A stretch of 64,000 bases of DNA from Rhynchopus euleeides. Its lineage: Eukaryota; Euglenozoa; Diplonemea; Diplonemida; Diplonemidae. Shown piece after piece: positions 51,303 to 60,858 of this stretch (positions are counted from its first letter, which is position 1; the number at the start of each line of letters is the position of its first letter). The translations under genes and the position numbers were made by a program. The stretch lies in NCBI GenBank assembly GCA_963210315.1, contig OY723324.1:868001-932000 (forward strand), in the 5' to 3' direction. Below the pieces are notes generated by a model. It did not search any database, was not told the DNA's origin, and saw nothing but the letters and a program-made list of their open reading frames with translations.

Positions 51303-53525
51303 TCAGCACTCAGCACTGAAGTCGAGTGACGACAGGATCCTCTCCATCTCTGCCAATTCTGCGGGGGTCGTCAGCGCTGCGTCCGGGTGCACCTCGGTTG
51401 GAGGGTCGTAGTCAGCAACAGCATCATCGGTACTTGCTGCGAGCGTTCCGGGGTCGGCGATGATGCCAGCGCGGACGAACGTTTTCACGACGGAGCTCGG
51501 CTTCACCTTGCTGAACCCACGGCACAGCCAGGCGAGATGGCGGTCGCGCATGTCCGCGGCGGTCACCTTCGTCGTCCTGGCCAGGTCAGCCATCAACTCC
51601 TGGTCGTCGAGCTCAGGGTTCTGGGCGACGAACGACACGAAATGCAGGTTCTCCGCGTCGAACACGATCAGCGGCCCGGAACGGATCTCCGTGAGGGTCG
51701 CGGCCCACTGCACCTCGGACAGGGTGATCAGCCTCACACTGGTGTAGTACTCCCGGTTGAGTGCGCCCACAGCAGCCTGGGCGGCGGGGTATGGGAGGCG
51801 CTGTGCCTCGGTGAACTGCGCAGCGTCACCATTCGCAGAACGCAGTTCCTCCAGCACCTGCTGAACAGCATCCTGTGCGCCGGGAATGCCTTCCGTGTCA
51901 GTGGGGATCACCTTCTCGAGCAGGTTGAGAGCATCCTTGACCTTCGGGAGGTAGGCCTTCCGCACGCCGTAGCTGTTGAGACACAGCTCCACAGCACGCA
52001 GGGCGTACCACCCACTCGCGTTGTCCCCAGGGTGAACCCAGTCCGCACAACCCGGAGACACCACGATGCTTGCCCTTGTGCCGGCAAGGACTGCGTTGCG
52101 GAAGGCGGCTGTCTTCACGGACGAATCGTACACCATCACTTCATGCGACCCCATCCCTGCGAAGAGGAAAGGGGTGCCAGTTTTCGCAAGGGCACGGGTT
52201 TTCCTCTTCTCGTCACGCCGGAACAGCTTGGTGCAGACACCGGTGTACCACTTCGAGAACTTTTCGCGGAGGTATTTCTTGATGTAGGCATTGAAGCCCA
52301 GGTCCAGCGGCTGCAAGAAAGCAGTAAACCCCGGAGGAATATCGACAGTCACGATGCCGCTCTCTGCGAGTGCTGCAGCAACCTTCTCGGTCTGTTGGCC
52401 CGTGAACTTGTCGATGATCAACAAGGATTTCTGCTCCTCCCCGAGCCCCTTGGTCTCTTTGACACCCGTGAGGTATGGCACCAACACCTTCTCGATGTAT
52501 TCGAGGGTGGTTGCTTCGGACGCCCAGTGTTTCGGATTGGCAGTCAAGTGCCAGGTTTCCCCGTACGTCTCCAGGTACTCCTCCTCGAAGCGTCCGTGTG
52601 AGCGGGAAGTTAGGCCACCGTATATCAGCTGGACAGGGAGGAGATCGCCGGTCGCACTGGCGCCGAATACACCCGTAATCGCCTTCTTTTCGTCGGACTT
52701 CGAGAGCGGCACGTATGACGCGCCCTTCTTGTCGAAGGTCTTTGTGGTACCTGGCAGGAGGGGAAGGGCAGTGTGGTCGACATTCACCACCAAATCATCT
52801 GGGATGTTGTGCTGTGCCCTCAGACGTTGCACCTCCCCCTCGAACTCAGCCTTGGCCCGTTCCAGCAAACCCGGACTGTGGCACACCGCCGTTGTCCGCA
52901 TTCGCAAGGTCCATCCCTGCGCAGCGAGGTACTTCCGAGCCCATTCCGTGCCGAGAGCTGTCTCAGAATCAATCCTGCTTGGATCACTGCTGGCACTCAC
53001 CAGGCCTCGCGCGGAGGCGGACACAGTCTCAGCTGAAACCTGCGTCCCGCACCGCCTCAGGGCGCGCAACAACTGCATCAGCCTGGTCTCCTCGCTGTCG
53101 GTGAGGATTGCGGGCCGGCCGCGCTTCTGCGGGGGGGGAAGCACCACCTCCTCTGTCACCTCACCGAGAAGAGCTGCGGCACGCTTCCGCTTGCCCAGCT
53201 CTTCCCGGTAGAGGGTCGCAAAACGGGAGGCGGAGCTCTTCGAGAGCTTCCTCCGTCCTGCGAGAGGGGCGTTCCAATCGGCAACGACTGCCGAGAGCTT
53301 CCCCTCCACCACCTTCCGGCCGATCTCCAGCTTTTCGGCCGGGCTCCAGTCACCACCGCCGGTAGGCCCCTGTGAGGATGCCTGCTGGTCGCGCACTGCA
53401 CGCGTCACACTTTCAGCCTCAGCCCGCGAAATCGGACAAGCGCCGTTGCTGCCGGGGGTGTACGCTGCACGGGGCACCGTGAAGAGCAACATGCTCTTCT
53501 GCTTCGGTTCACGCTTTGGAGGCAT
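51303..53525 (-). CDS. pogo/Tigger-like DDD transposase (DDE_1 family)
   Basis: 740 aa from ATG 53525 (MPPKREPKQK); an upstream in-frame ATG at 53594 would add 23 residues. The N-terminal half (about 60-240) contains helix-turn-helix-like DNA-binding regions with KRGRPAILTDSEE. The catalytic core has D250 (VVNVDHTALPLLPG), D372 (LLIIDKFTGQQT) and D408 (FLQPLDLGFNAYIKKYLR), the last matching the LQPLD...K motif of pogo/Jerky proteins. The spacing is 122 and 36 residues. The frame has no stop, so the protein may be active. Role: cut-and-paste transposition of the surrounding element. The C-terminal region ends with an acidic stretch. Confidence 0.8.
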   Translation of the reverse strand: MPPKREPKQKSMLLFTVPRAAYTPGSNGACPISRAEAESVTRAVRDQQASSQGPTGGGDWSPAEKLEIGRKVVEGKLSAVVADWNAPLAGRRKLSKSSASRFATLYREELGKRKRAAALLGEVTEEVVLPPPQKRGRPAILTDSEETRLMQLLRALRRCGTQVSAETVSASARGLVSASSDPSRIDSETALGTEWARKYLAAQGWTLRMRTTAVCHSPGLLERAKAEFEGEVQRLRAQHNIPDDLVVNVDHTALPLLPGTTKTFDKKGASYVPLSKSDEKKAITGVFGASATGDLLPVQLIYGGLTSRSHGRFEEEYLETYGETWHLTANPKHWASEATTLEYIEKVLVPYLTGVKETKGLGEEQKSLLIIDKFTGQQTEKVAAALAESGIVTVDIPPGFTAFLQPLDLGFNAYIKKYLREKFSKWYTGVCTKLFRRDEKRKTRALAKTGTPFLFAGMGSHEVMVYDSSVKTAAFRNAVLAGTRASIVVSPGCADWVHPGDNASGWYALRAVELCLNSYGVRKAYLPKVKDALNLLEKVIPTDTEGIPGAQDAVQQVLEELRSANGDAAQFTEAQRLPYPAAQAAVGALNREYYTSVRLITLSEVQWAATLTEIRSGPLIVFDAENLHFVSFVAQNPELDDQELMADLARTTKVTAADMRDRHLAWLCRGFSKVKPSSVVKTFVRAGIIADPGTLAASTDDAVADYDPPTEVHPDAALTTPAELAEMERILSSLDFSAEC

Positions 53526-53985
53526 GTGTGTGCGTGTCCCTGCAAACTGGGGGAAAGTGCGTGAGGACAGCGGGAAGATCAACGAAAACAACAAGGCGAG
53601 GCGGCAACGGAGAGGGACATGGAGAGGGGGGGGGGCGGGGGCGAGCGCGTGACTAGCATCTGGAGTCTCTCAAGGCCGAACGAGACATATTTCGAGATAC
53701 CACCCCAAACTCACACGCCACGGTTGTCGGGAGACTGACGACGTTGTCGTCTGTAAGTCCGCCCCAACCCCCTCACTTACGAATTCCAACGGAGATTTGG
53801 AATTCACGGGCCCCGAACATTGTTCCGTGTAGTACCATGCAAGGAGCGTTCCGGTAGAAGTAAAGGTAGAACCTGCTGCGCTAGCCCACATAAGCAGCCT
53901 CAGTACGGCAAGGCGCGCAGACAGAAGCTGAGACCACCGGGCTCCCTCCAGATGTAAATTCGTGAATCAGTGCCCGGAAAATTCA

Positions 53986-54134
53986 GGGAAATCGTACTCC
54001 TTTCGCTTTAGTGTAGTACACCCTGCAGAAACTGTGGGAGAACAGTTCCGGACTGTTGAGGCCCTGTGGTGTTAATCCTGCAGCTTCAGTCGTACGATTT
54101 CCTTGGTTCCTTCGCGACTTCGTCGCGAAGGAAC
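53986..54134. repeat. ATCGTAC MITE copy with 13-bp hairpin
   Basis: Copy of the 48218 MITE in reverse, bounded by GGAAATCGTACTCC at 53987 and GTCGTACGATTTCC at about 54089-54102. It ends with a perfect hairpin: 13-bp arms GTTCCTTCGCGAC at 54106-54118 and the complement at 54122-54134, with a TTC loop. Confidence 0.5.
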
Positions 54135-54771
54135 TCGTAAAAAAAAAAAAAAAAAACGCCAAGTCCACTATCCCAACCGTAAAATAGGTGGACCGTAAAA
54201 ATGTTCCAAGTTCCGGAAAAATCCCATTTGTTCCATCTTTTTTACGTTCCAACTATAGTACGGTTCACCTTTATTACGGTCCACAATATTTCCGTTTACG
54301 GTATTTCAGGCATTTACATGTATTTTACATGTATAATACTTGTCATGCAAGTATTATACATGTAAAATACTTGCATGACAAGTAAAATACTTGCATGCAA
54401 GTAAAATACATGTATTTTACTTGCATGCAAGTATTTTACTTGTCATGCAAGTATTATACATGTATTTTACTTGTCATGCAAGTATTTTACATGTATAATA
54501 CTTGCATGACAAGTATTATACATGTAAAATACATGTAAATGCCTGAAATATACATGTAAAATACATGTATATCAAGTAAAAATACAAGTATAATAGTTGA
54601 CATGCAAGTATTATACTTGTATTTTTACTTGATATACATGTATTTTACATGTATATTTCAGGCATATACATGTATTATACATGTATAATAGTTGACATGC
54701 AAGTATTATACATGTATAATACATGTATATACTTGTAGTTATACATGTAAAATTTACAAGATCCCACCGTG

Positions 54772-55042
54772 CTAGCCTTGCCACCCCCCCCCCCCCTGCG
54801 ATCGGATCGCATGTGTTCCGCAGGCCTCTCTCTTCCTTGGTTTCCACACACAGATCCGTGGCGTCCGAAGCCGATACACCCAACCCGACTCCCCCCACCC
54901 CCCTCTTTCAGTTGCAACGCACACAGCCCAGCCGACCCAGCCGCCACACCACCACCACACCCACACCCACACCCCCCGCTGGACATTGCAGGAACCCCAC
55001 GCCCCCACCCACCTACACCCCCCCTCTTTGCTGCCGAGGGGG
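54772..55042. other. 5' region of XRN gene
   Basis: C-rich spacer, with a TTGCAG acceptor-like site near 54986-54991 before the ATG at 55043. No other feature. Confidence 0.35.
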
Positions 55043-58000
55043 ATGGGTATTCCCGGGTTTTTCCCGTGGCTGCTGAGCCGTTACCCGAGGATTGTGGGTG
55101 TGAAGCCTAGCGCGCCCGACAATGTGTATGTCGATGTCAACGGGTTGATCCACGAATGCTGCGTGCTGCCTGACGGGTCCTACGACCTGGATGAGGCGCG
55201 CAGCTTGGAGCGGCTGGTAGGGCTAGTCGAGTCGCTGCTCAGGGAGCTGCGCCCCACAGACCTGCTGCACCTCTCCGTGGATGGTGTCGCCCCCCGTGCC
55301 AAGAGCAACCAGCAGAGGGAGCGGAGGTACGCCTCTGCCCGTGCCCGCTCCATCGCCTACGTCGAGTCGCTCTGCAAGGAGCGCAACATCGCGATCGACG
55401 CGCAGACCAAGCAGAACGGCGAGAGCCGCGGCGCAGATGCCGCTGCGGCAGCAGCCGATGCCGACGGCACCGGGTCCCCGCCCCCGCCTGCCACCGACTC
55501 CCCCGCCGCAGAGGCGCTGCTGTCGAAGATCGCACGCAAAGACCTCTTCCGCGAGGGGCTGGTCGTTCGCACCAAGCAGGGCTGGGCGGAGATCACCTCC
55601 CTCCCCGAGGAGGGCGACGAGGTGGCGACGCTGCGGCTCCTCGGCGGGGAGGAGGAGGGGCAGACGCTGCAGCTGCCGCTGGACAAGGTGGTGCTGGGTG
55701 CTGCGGATCTGGCGGCGCCGGCGGCGCCGTCGCCCCATGCGGTGTGGGACTCCAACGCGGTGACCTGCGGGACGGTTTTCATGGACAAATGCACGGAGCG
55801 GCTGAAGCGGTGGGCGGAGGAATACGACCGCCCTGCCGGGCTGCAGATCCTTGTGTCGGGGGTGCGCAGCCCGGGCGAGGGAGAGCACAAATTTGTCGAC
55901 TTCATCAAGCGTGAGCGCGACGAGCGCTCCCGGTGGTACAAGCCGAACGCAAGCCACGTGCTGGTCTCTGGCGACACCGACCTCCTCCTCCTCGCACTCT
56001 CCCTGCATGAGCCGAACGTGATTGTCGCGCGGCAGAACTCCAGCAGGAACACCAGGTCCAAGGCGAAGCCGAAGCAGTTCGACTTCTCCTACATCTACGC
56101 CTCCGTCTTCCGCGAATACCTCGTCGAGGAGCTGGTCGGCAAGATTAACAAATGCCACGACCTCGCCAAGGCGCACGCCGCACAGGAGTGGCAGCAGCGC
56201 GCGCTCCTCGCGGTGCCCCCGCTTGTCGGGGTTGCGCTGCTGCTGGCCTTCCTGCAGAGGGAGCGCCTCCTGCCGGCACTCCGCAGGGGCCTCGAGGGGC
56301 GGCGCTGGGTGCTGGTCCTGCTGCTGGCTGCCATCGGGCTCCGCATGGCCTACGCCAACCCTGCGCTGGCAGGCCGCCTGGGGCTGCCCGGCAGGAGCGC
56401 ACGGGCGGTAGCGAAGGCGAATGCAAAGCGGATCCGCCAGAAGCAGGGCGCGCTGCTGGAGCTGGATGCCGAGCGGGTGCTGGATGACTTCGTCATGCTG
56501 AGCACCCTGGTGGGGAACGACTTCATGCCGCACAGCCCCGCCATCTACGCTGGGGACTTCTCCATGTCCACCGTGCTGGATGCCTACGTGCGCACCATGG
56601 GGAAGGCGGCAGCCACCGGCAGGGTGGACTACCTCACGCATGTGTCGGCCACATCGAACGGCATGCGCTACGCCCTCAACAGGGGGGTCATGTCGCGCAC
56701 CTTCCGCGAGCTGTCCCGTGTGGAGCGTGGCCTGATGTCACGCTCCGAAGGCGGGGGCGACTGGCGCACCACCTACTACGACTCTGTGTTTGACACGGCC
56801 CGCGATGCCCTCGCTCTGAGTGCCGGGGGGCGCCCGGAGCTTGCCGTGGAGTCTGCCGAGCAGATGAAGCGCAGGATGTGCAGCAACTACATCGAGGGGA
56901 TGTGCTTCATGGCGGTGTACTACCTGTCCCCAGACGTGGCATCGTGGGAGTGGTGCTACCGCATGTACTATGCCCCTTCGTGCCAAGGTATTGTCAACCC
57001 CACCCCTCACCTCCCCCTCTCACCCCCCCCCCCTGTCAATGCTGGGGTGTGTCTCGACTGCGCCTTTTGTACAAGCGGTTTTTTAGAGGTGCCCAGCAAA
57101 CCATGCGGGTGCGCAACATGTTATGTCACCCAACCCCCCCTACCACCCACCACCCTTCTTTTTGCAGACCTTGCGGACTACCTCGACAGCAACGAGGGCT
57201 TGTCTGCGCTGCTGCGGGATGACATGACGAAGGACGGGAGCATCCTCAGCTTCCCTCACGACGGCACGCAGCCCCTGCGCCCCTCGCAGCAGCTCGTGGT
57301 GGTGCTGCCCCCCGCCAGCTTCCCGCTGATCCCCGAGGAGGACGGCAGCCGCGCCGTCGCCCTCCGCCAGCGGGGCATCGCCTTCCACCCCGCAGGCTGG
57401 CGCGTCGACTCCAAGTCGGGCGGGTTCAGCTCCGTCGCCCTCCTCCCCATCGTCGACACGCCCCCCGCCGCCCAGCCGGTGCGCGACAGCCCGGAGTGGC
57501 TCATCACCGACTCCCCCACCATCTCCGCTGGGGCACTCCACCACGACAGCGGCAAGGTTCACCTCTACCACCCCAACAGCGCGCTGCTTCGCGGTGGTGC
57601 ATACCTCCGCAACACACGCTCCCTCCCGGTCGGCACCACGTCAGCTCCGGTTATCGCCGTGCGCCGCGCATGCTATGTGCCGTGGGTGCCGCCCGCTGGA
57701 GCGGATCCGCTGCCCCACGACGACACTTGCAGGAAGCTGGTGCTGGAGTTCCCCGAGAAGGTCCCGTACCCCCCTGTGGTGGTGCGGCATGTCCGCAAGA
57801 TGTTCGGCGCTGCGATCCGTTCGGCGTCGAGGGTGGGCGACAAGCAGTATGAGGTTCGCCTGGCAGAGGTGGATGCCGACAGGGTGCGCGAGATGCTGAA
57901 GCACAACAACCTCTACGACACCCCGGAGAAGCGGACAATCTACTTTGACGAGTTCCTCGCGGTGGTCACGCTGCGCGTGTCGGAAAGGGAGCCCCTGGCG

Positions 58001-58555
58001 TACTGCGCTGTGCACCTCCCCGAGCAGGCGAAGGGCCAGCCGGACATCCGGTTCTTCGACCTGCAGGACCTGTTCCGGTCGGACATCCAGGTCACCCCCG
58101 CAGGGATGATCCGGTTCTTCGGGCAGACCGCCGTGGTGTCGGTGCTGCAGAAGGATGTGCCGCGCGTGGTGGCGCGGCTGTCGGACTGCAGGACACGCAT
58201 CGTGAAGGGGAGGAAGGTGACGATCGACGACCCGCAGGCCGACTACCCCACCCCGGCAGGGTCGCAGGCCCCTGTGGCGTCGGGTGCTGCCCAGCGTGAC
58301 CAGCATCCTCTGGACCTGCCGCTCTCCGAGTTTTTCTCGACCTCGATGACGAGCTACCAGGACTGGCTCTGCAGTAAGTGCGGGCTGCGGAATTTCGAGA
58401 AGCACGTCAGCTGCAGATCCTGCAAGGCTGCCCGGGATCCGCTCAAGGACCTCCCCATCACGCTGCGGACCGGGAGTGATAAGACAGACCATTATGCGTC
58501 GGACCACAGGCCTTTTGTCGAGACGGTCGCGTGCATCCAGATGAGTTACAACTGA
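55043..58555 (+). CDS. XRN-family 5'-3' exoribonuclease with membrane hairpin
   Basis: Model: exon 1 55043-56987, intron 56988-57167 (GTATTG...TTTGCAG, 180 nt, phase 1), exon 2 57168-58555, 1110 aa. The intron is in frame, but splicing gives the clean XRN-like join MYYAPSCQ/DLADYLDSNE. Start MGIPGFFPWLLSRYP is canonical. XRN motifs: VDVNGLIHEC, DGVAPRAKSNQQRERRY, GTVFMDKC, PGEGEHKF, VSGDTDLLLLAL, VFREYL and DDFVML...VGNDFMPHSPA. Between VFREYL and DDFVML sits an insert with two hydrophobic helices (about 385-408 and 422-438), not known in XRN1/2. The C-terminus has a RanBP2-type zinc finger (about 1045-1072: DWLCSKCGLRN...CRSC). Expected role: 5'-3' RNA decay or processing; the insert suggests anchoring to a membrane. 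A GIPGFFPWL-only nuclease is an alternative, but the motifs fit XRN. Confidence 0.85.
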   Translation: MGIPGFFPWLLSRYPRIVGVKPSAPDNVYVDVNGLIHECCVLPDGSYDLDEARSLERLVGLVESLLRELRPTDLLHLSVDGVAPRAKSNQQRERRYASARARSIAYVESLCKERNIAIDAQTKQNGESRGADAAAAAADADGTGSPPPPATDSPAAEALLSKIARKDLFREGLVVRTKQGWAEITSLPEEGDEVATLRLLGGEEEGQTLQLPLDKVVLGAADLAAPAAPSPHAVWDSNAVTCGTVFMDKCTERLKRWAEEYDRPAGLQILVSGVRSPGEGEHKFVDFIKRERDERSRWYKPNASHVLVSGDTDLLLLALSLHEPNVIVARQNSSRNTRSKAKPKQFDFSYIYASVFREYLVEELVGKINKCHDLAKAHAAQEWQQRALLAVPPLVGVALLLAFLQRERLLPALRRGLEGRRWVLVLLLAAIGLRMAYANPALAGRLGLPGRSARAVAKANAKRIRQKQGALLELDAERVLDDFVMLSTLVGNDFMPHSPAIYAGDFSMSTVLDAYVRTMGKAAATGRVDYLTHVSATSNGMRYALNRGVMSRTFRELSRVERGLMSRSEGGGDWRTTYYDSVFDTARDALALSAGGRPELAVESAEQMKRRMCSNYIEGMCFMAVYYLSPDVASWEWCYRMYYAPSCQGIVNPTPHLPLSPPPPVNAGVCLDCAFCTSGFLEVPSKPCGCATCYVTQPPLPPTTLLFADLADYLDSNEGLSALLRDDMTKDGSILSFPHDGTQPLRPSQQLVVVLPPASFPLIPEEDGSRAVALRQRGIAFHPAGWRVDSKSGGFSSVALLPIVDTPPAAQPVRDSPEWLITDSPTISAGALHHDSGKVHLYHPNSALLRGGAYLRNTRSLPVGTTSAPVIAVRRACYVPWVPPAGADPLPHDDTCRKLVLEFPEKVPYPPVVVRHVRKMFGAAIRSASRVGDKQYEVRLAEVDADRVREMLKHNNLYDTPEKRTIYFDEFLAVVTLRVSEREPLAYCAVHLPEQAKGQPDIRFFDLQDLFRSDIQVTPAGMIRFFGQTAVVSVLQKDVPRVVARLSDCRTRIVKGRKVTIDDPQADYPTPAGSQAPVASGAAQRDQHPLDLPLSEFFSTSMTSYQDWLCSKCGLRNFEKHVSCRSCKAARDPLKDLPITLRTGSDKTDHYASDHRPFVETVACIQMSYN

Positions 58556-60364
58556 GTGCCGACGACCCCTCCCAGCTCCCCTAACCCCCCTCGACACCCC
58601 CGTGTTGGGAACTGGATTTGGCATGTAAGACCATGTGGCAAATCCGCCCTCCCTCCCCCTCTCGGGCAATGCCGGCTGTGGAGGCGCGCACCGCCCCCGA
58701 ATTTCTGCGGGTTCTGCGTGCGCCGGTGTGCGGATGTGTTGCAGAAGCTGGGCTGGGAGGGGGGGAAAGGAAGCTTTCCCGAAGGAGGGGGGTGGGGGGG
58801 GGGCACGCACATGAGAAACTGGTAGGGGGTGTTCTTTTGAAGCAAAAGCGCCAGTGTGGGTCGATTCTTGGCTGAAATGCGTCCCACAGGACCTGGCAAT
58901 AGTGTTGTCGCCAGCTTTTTTTTGGAAAGCTTGAGGAAGTCTGCCGATAAAGATGTTGGACAAACCCATCCTGAGACCGTGCCGGTCCCACCGTTCCCCT
59001 CTCTCATCTCCACTCTGCCGAAGTAGTCACGTGTGTCTTTTTTTTTTGCGATGCGGCGTTTGCACGGACCCACCCCCCCTTTTTTTGTGTTCTTTTTTCC
59101 CCCCGCGCCCCTCTTTCTTTTCTGTTTATTGCAGCCCGGCTGCCGGCACCTATCCCCAATCCGCGCAGCTGCCGTTTGACAAACCATGCCGCTCGAAAGA
59201 ACGTGAGAACCTCTCACTCTTTCCCCCCCCCCCCTCTACTCTAACCTAAGGCATTTTGTCGCGACAACACGTGGCTGCAAAACTAGAAAGACGGCGCAAA
59301 GGCGGCGGCGGGGGGGGCCTCCCCCGCACCGCACGCATCTTTGTTTGCTCGTGGAAAATAGGAAACCGAGTGTTGTCTGAAAATGAATCAAACGGTTGGA
59401 ATTTTCTCCGCACACCCGACCTGACACTGATTTGGATTGGGTCAAAAAACGAAAGGGAAAAGGGGCCTCTTTGAGGGCGCCCTTGCGAGGATTCCTGAAA
59501 TATCGAAAATCGGTTGCAGGGTTGGCCTCTCGCATCGCGGGGTCCTTCCTTTGCCGGCCATTCTCTTGCTGGCTCGCAGCAAAGGGGGTGTGCGTCTCTT
59601 CTCCCACTGCCGCACAGACACGTGCCTTAAGGGATTCCGTTTCCCACACACTCACACACACGCACCACGCACGAATGTTTTGTTAGCAAGCAGATGGAGA
59701 CGCGTGGAGCAATATCTGATTTTTGATGGTGATACGATACACCGTTTGGGGGGGGGGAGAGGAAAGAGGGGGGGAGGGGGGGGGGATGGGCCTCACCGGC
59801 ACACACACACACAGAGCCTGCTTTTGCTGGCATGCGATGCGCCCTGTTGGGGCGATTCCCTCAGAAGTGGTGCAGGAAGGGGGTGCCACCCCTGCAAAAT
59901 AAGCTAAGTGGCCCCACACCCACCCACCCACTCTTCTTCCTAGTTACGATCGACGAAAAAGTAACGAAAGAAAGAAAGAAAATCGTGCGGTGAAAAGGAA
60001 TATCGTATTCGCATCGTCACAGGGGCCTCAGCACAGCCTTGTGGTTGTCGCGATCGGCAGAAGAACACAGTAGTTCGTCGAAGCGGTGGTTTTTGTTTCC
60101 GGTTGCCGTGGAGGGGGGGGAGGGGCTTCCGCCATAAAGTGGGAAGGAAGACGATTCGATGGGGGGTGGGATTCTGGAGAGGATGGGAGGGAGGGAAGCA
60201 ACAAAATGCAGAGTTTCCAGGAACCGGGCAGCGCCGCCCGCCGCCCACCCCACTCTCCTCTTTGAACGTACCAATCAACACCTCTCGTCGTCCCTCCCCC
60301 CCTCCCCAATTACAGCCAGTTCTTGTGAGGATTTCAGACACAGTCTGCATGACGAGTGAAAGGC
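58556..60364. other. Intergenic spacer
   Basis: G-runs (58790-58800, 59745-59785) and CT tracts; at 59942-60050 a partial copy of the ATCGTAC MITE (AGTTACGATCGACGAAA...). No gene. Confidence 0.4.
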
Positions 60365-60420
60365 GATCATTCTTCTGCTTCCTTCTACTTCTATTTCACA
60401 TCCCCCCTCACTCCAGTGCG
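60365..60420 (+). promoter_or_regulatory. 5' leader shared with the gene at 40272
   Basis: Matches 40184-40222 closely (ATCATTCTT..., CTACTTCTATTTCAC, then C-tract and an AG a few bases before the ATG). See that entry. Confidence 0.4.
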
Positions 60421-60858
60421 ATGTCCTCCACACGGTTCCAAACGCGGAATGTCGCGCAGTGCGGGTTCTGGAAGGAGGTTGTTCATAAGGAGGTTCGGTA
60501 CGGCGCGCGAGCTGAGCAAGGTCAGCCGTATTCGCCTGCCGCGACTCGCAGCGGGCAGCAGACATCGGTGTACGGGCCGCGCGGCGTGCCTGCCAACCCT
60601 TACCGCAGTGAGGCGAATGATGCGCGCAACAGCTCCGCTGGAGGCGCACAGCCCAGCAGATCGTCGAAGGCCTCTGGGGCGCGGTCATCTGAGGCACCCA
60701 GTATCGGTGGAAGCAGCAGCAGCCGCGCACCATCATCTGTCGAGTCGCGGCTGAAGCACCTGGAGGAGATCCTGACAGAGGAGCGTGAGGGGCGCCGCCA
60801 AGTGCAGCAGCAGCTCACCGCCCTGCAGAACATGATGGATTCAAAGTTTAAGGATTAG
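60421..60858 (+). CDS. Small coiled-coil protein
   Basis: 145 aa from ATG 60421. The N-terminal third is Tyr/Arg-rich (FQTRNVAQCGFWKEVV...VRYGARAEQGQPYSP), the middle is Ser/Gly/Ala-rich, and residues about 108-140 form an acidic/Leu coiled coil (LKHLEEILTEERE, then QLTALQNMM). No family was recognised. Codon use and the shared 5' leader with the PHD gene support a real gene. A cytoskeletal or flagellar role is only a guess. Confidence 0.55.
   Translation: MSSTRFQTRNVAQCGFWKEVVHKEVRYGARAEQGQPYSPAATRSGQQTSVYGPRGVPANPYRSEANDARNSSAGGAQPSRSSKASGARSSEAPSIGGSSSSRAPSSVESRLKHLEEILTEEREGRRQVQQQLTALQNMMDSKFKD

Larger units (their letters stand above)
50859..54301. mobile_element. pogo/Tigger-like transposon, apparently intact
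   Basis: Inverted ends CCGTAAACGG at 50859 and 54301 with TA duplications (50857-50858, 54302-54303), as for Tc1/mariner-pogo elements. It inserted at the TA of ACATGTATATTTCAGG in the foldback element. Carries one complete - strand transposase (51303-53525) and, at 53986-54134, a copy of the ATCGTAC MITE. Confidence 0.8.
50636..54771. mobile_element. CACGGTGG foldback transposon holding a pogo-like element
   Basis: Sister of the element at 20717: the same ends (CACGGTGGGATC...), here at 50636 and 54771, flanked by CT on both sides (50634-50635, 54772-54773). Its own DNA is only about 690 bp (50636-50858 and 54302-54771), a near-perfect palindrome made of TACATGTA and CATGCAAG units; the rest is the inserted 50859-54301 element. 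Near identity to the first copy implies recent spread. Confidence 0.8.

Noticed and set aside
56988..57167. Reading the XRN gene straight through
   Set aside because: The 180-nt segment is in frame but low complexity with perfect GT and AG borders; splicing restores conserved sequence.
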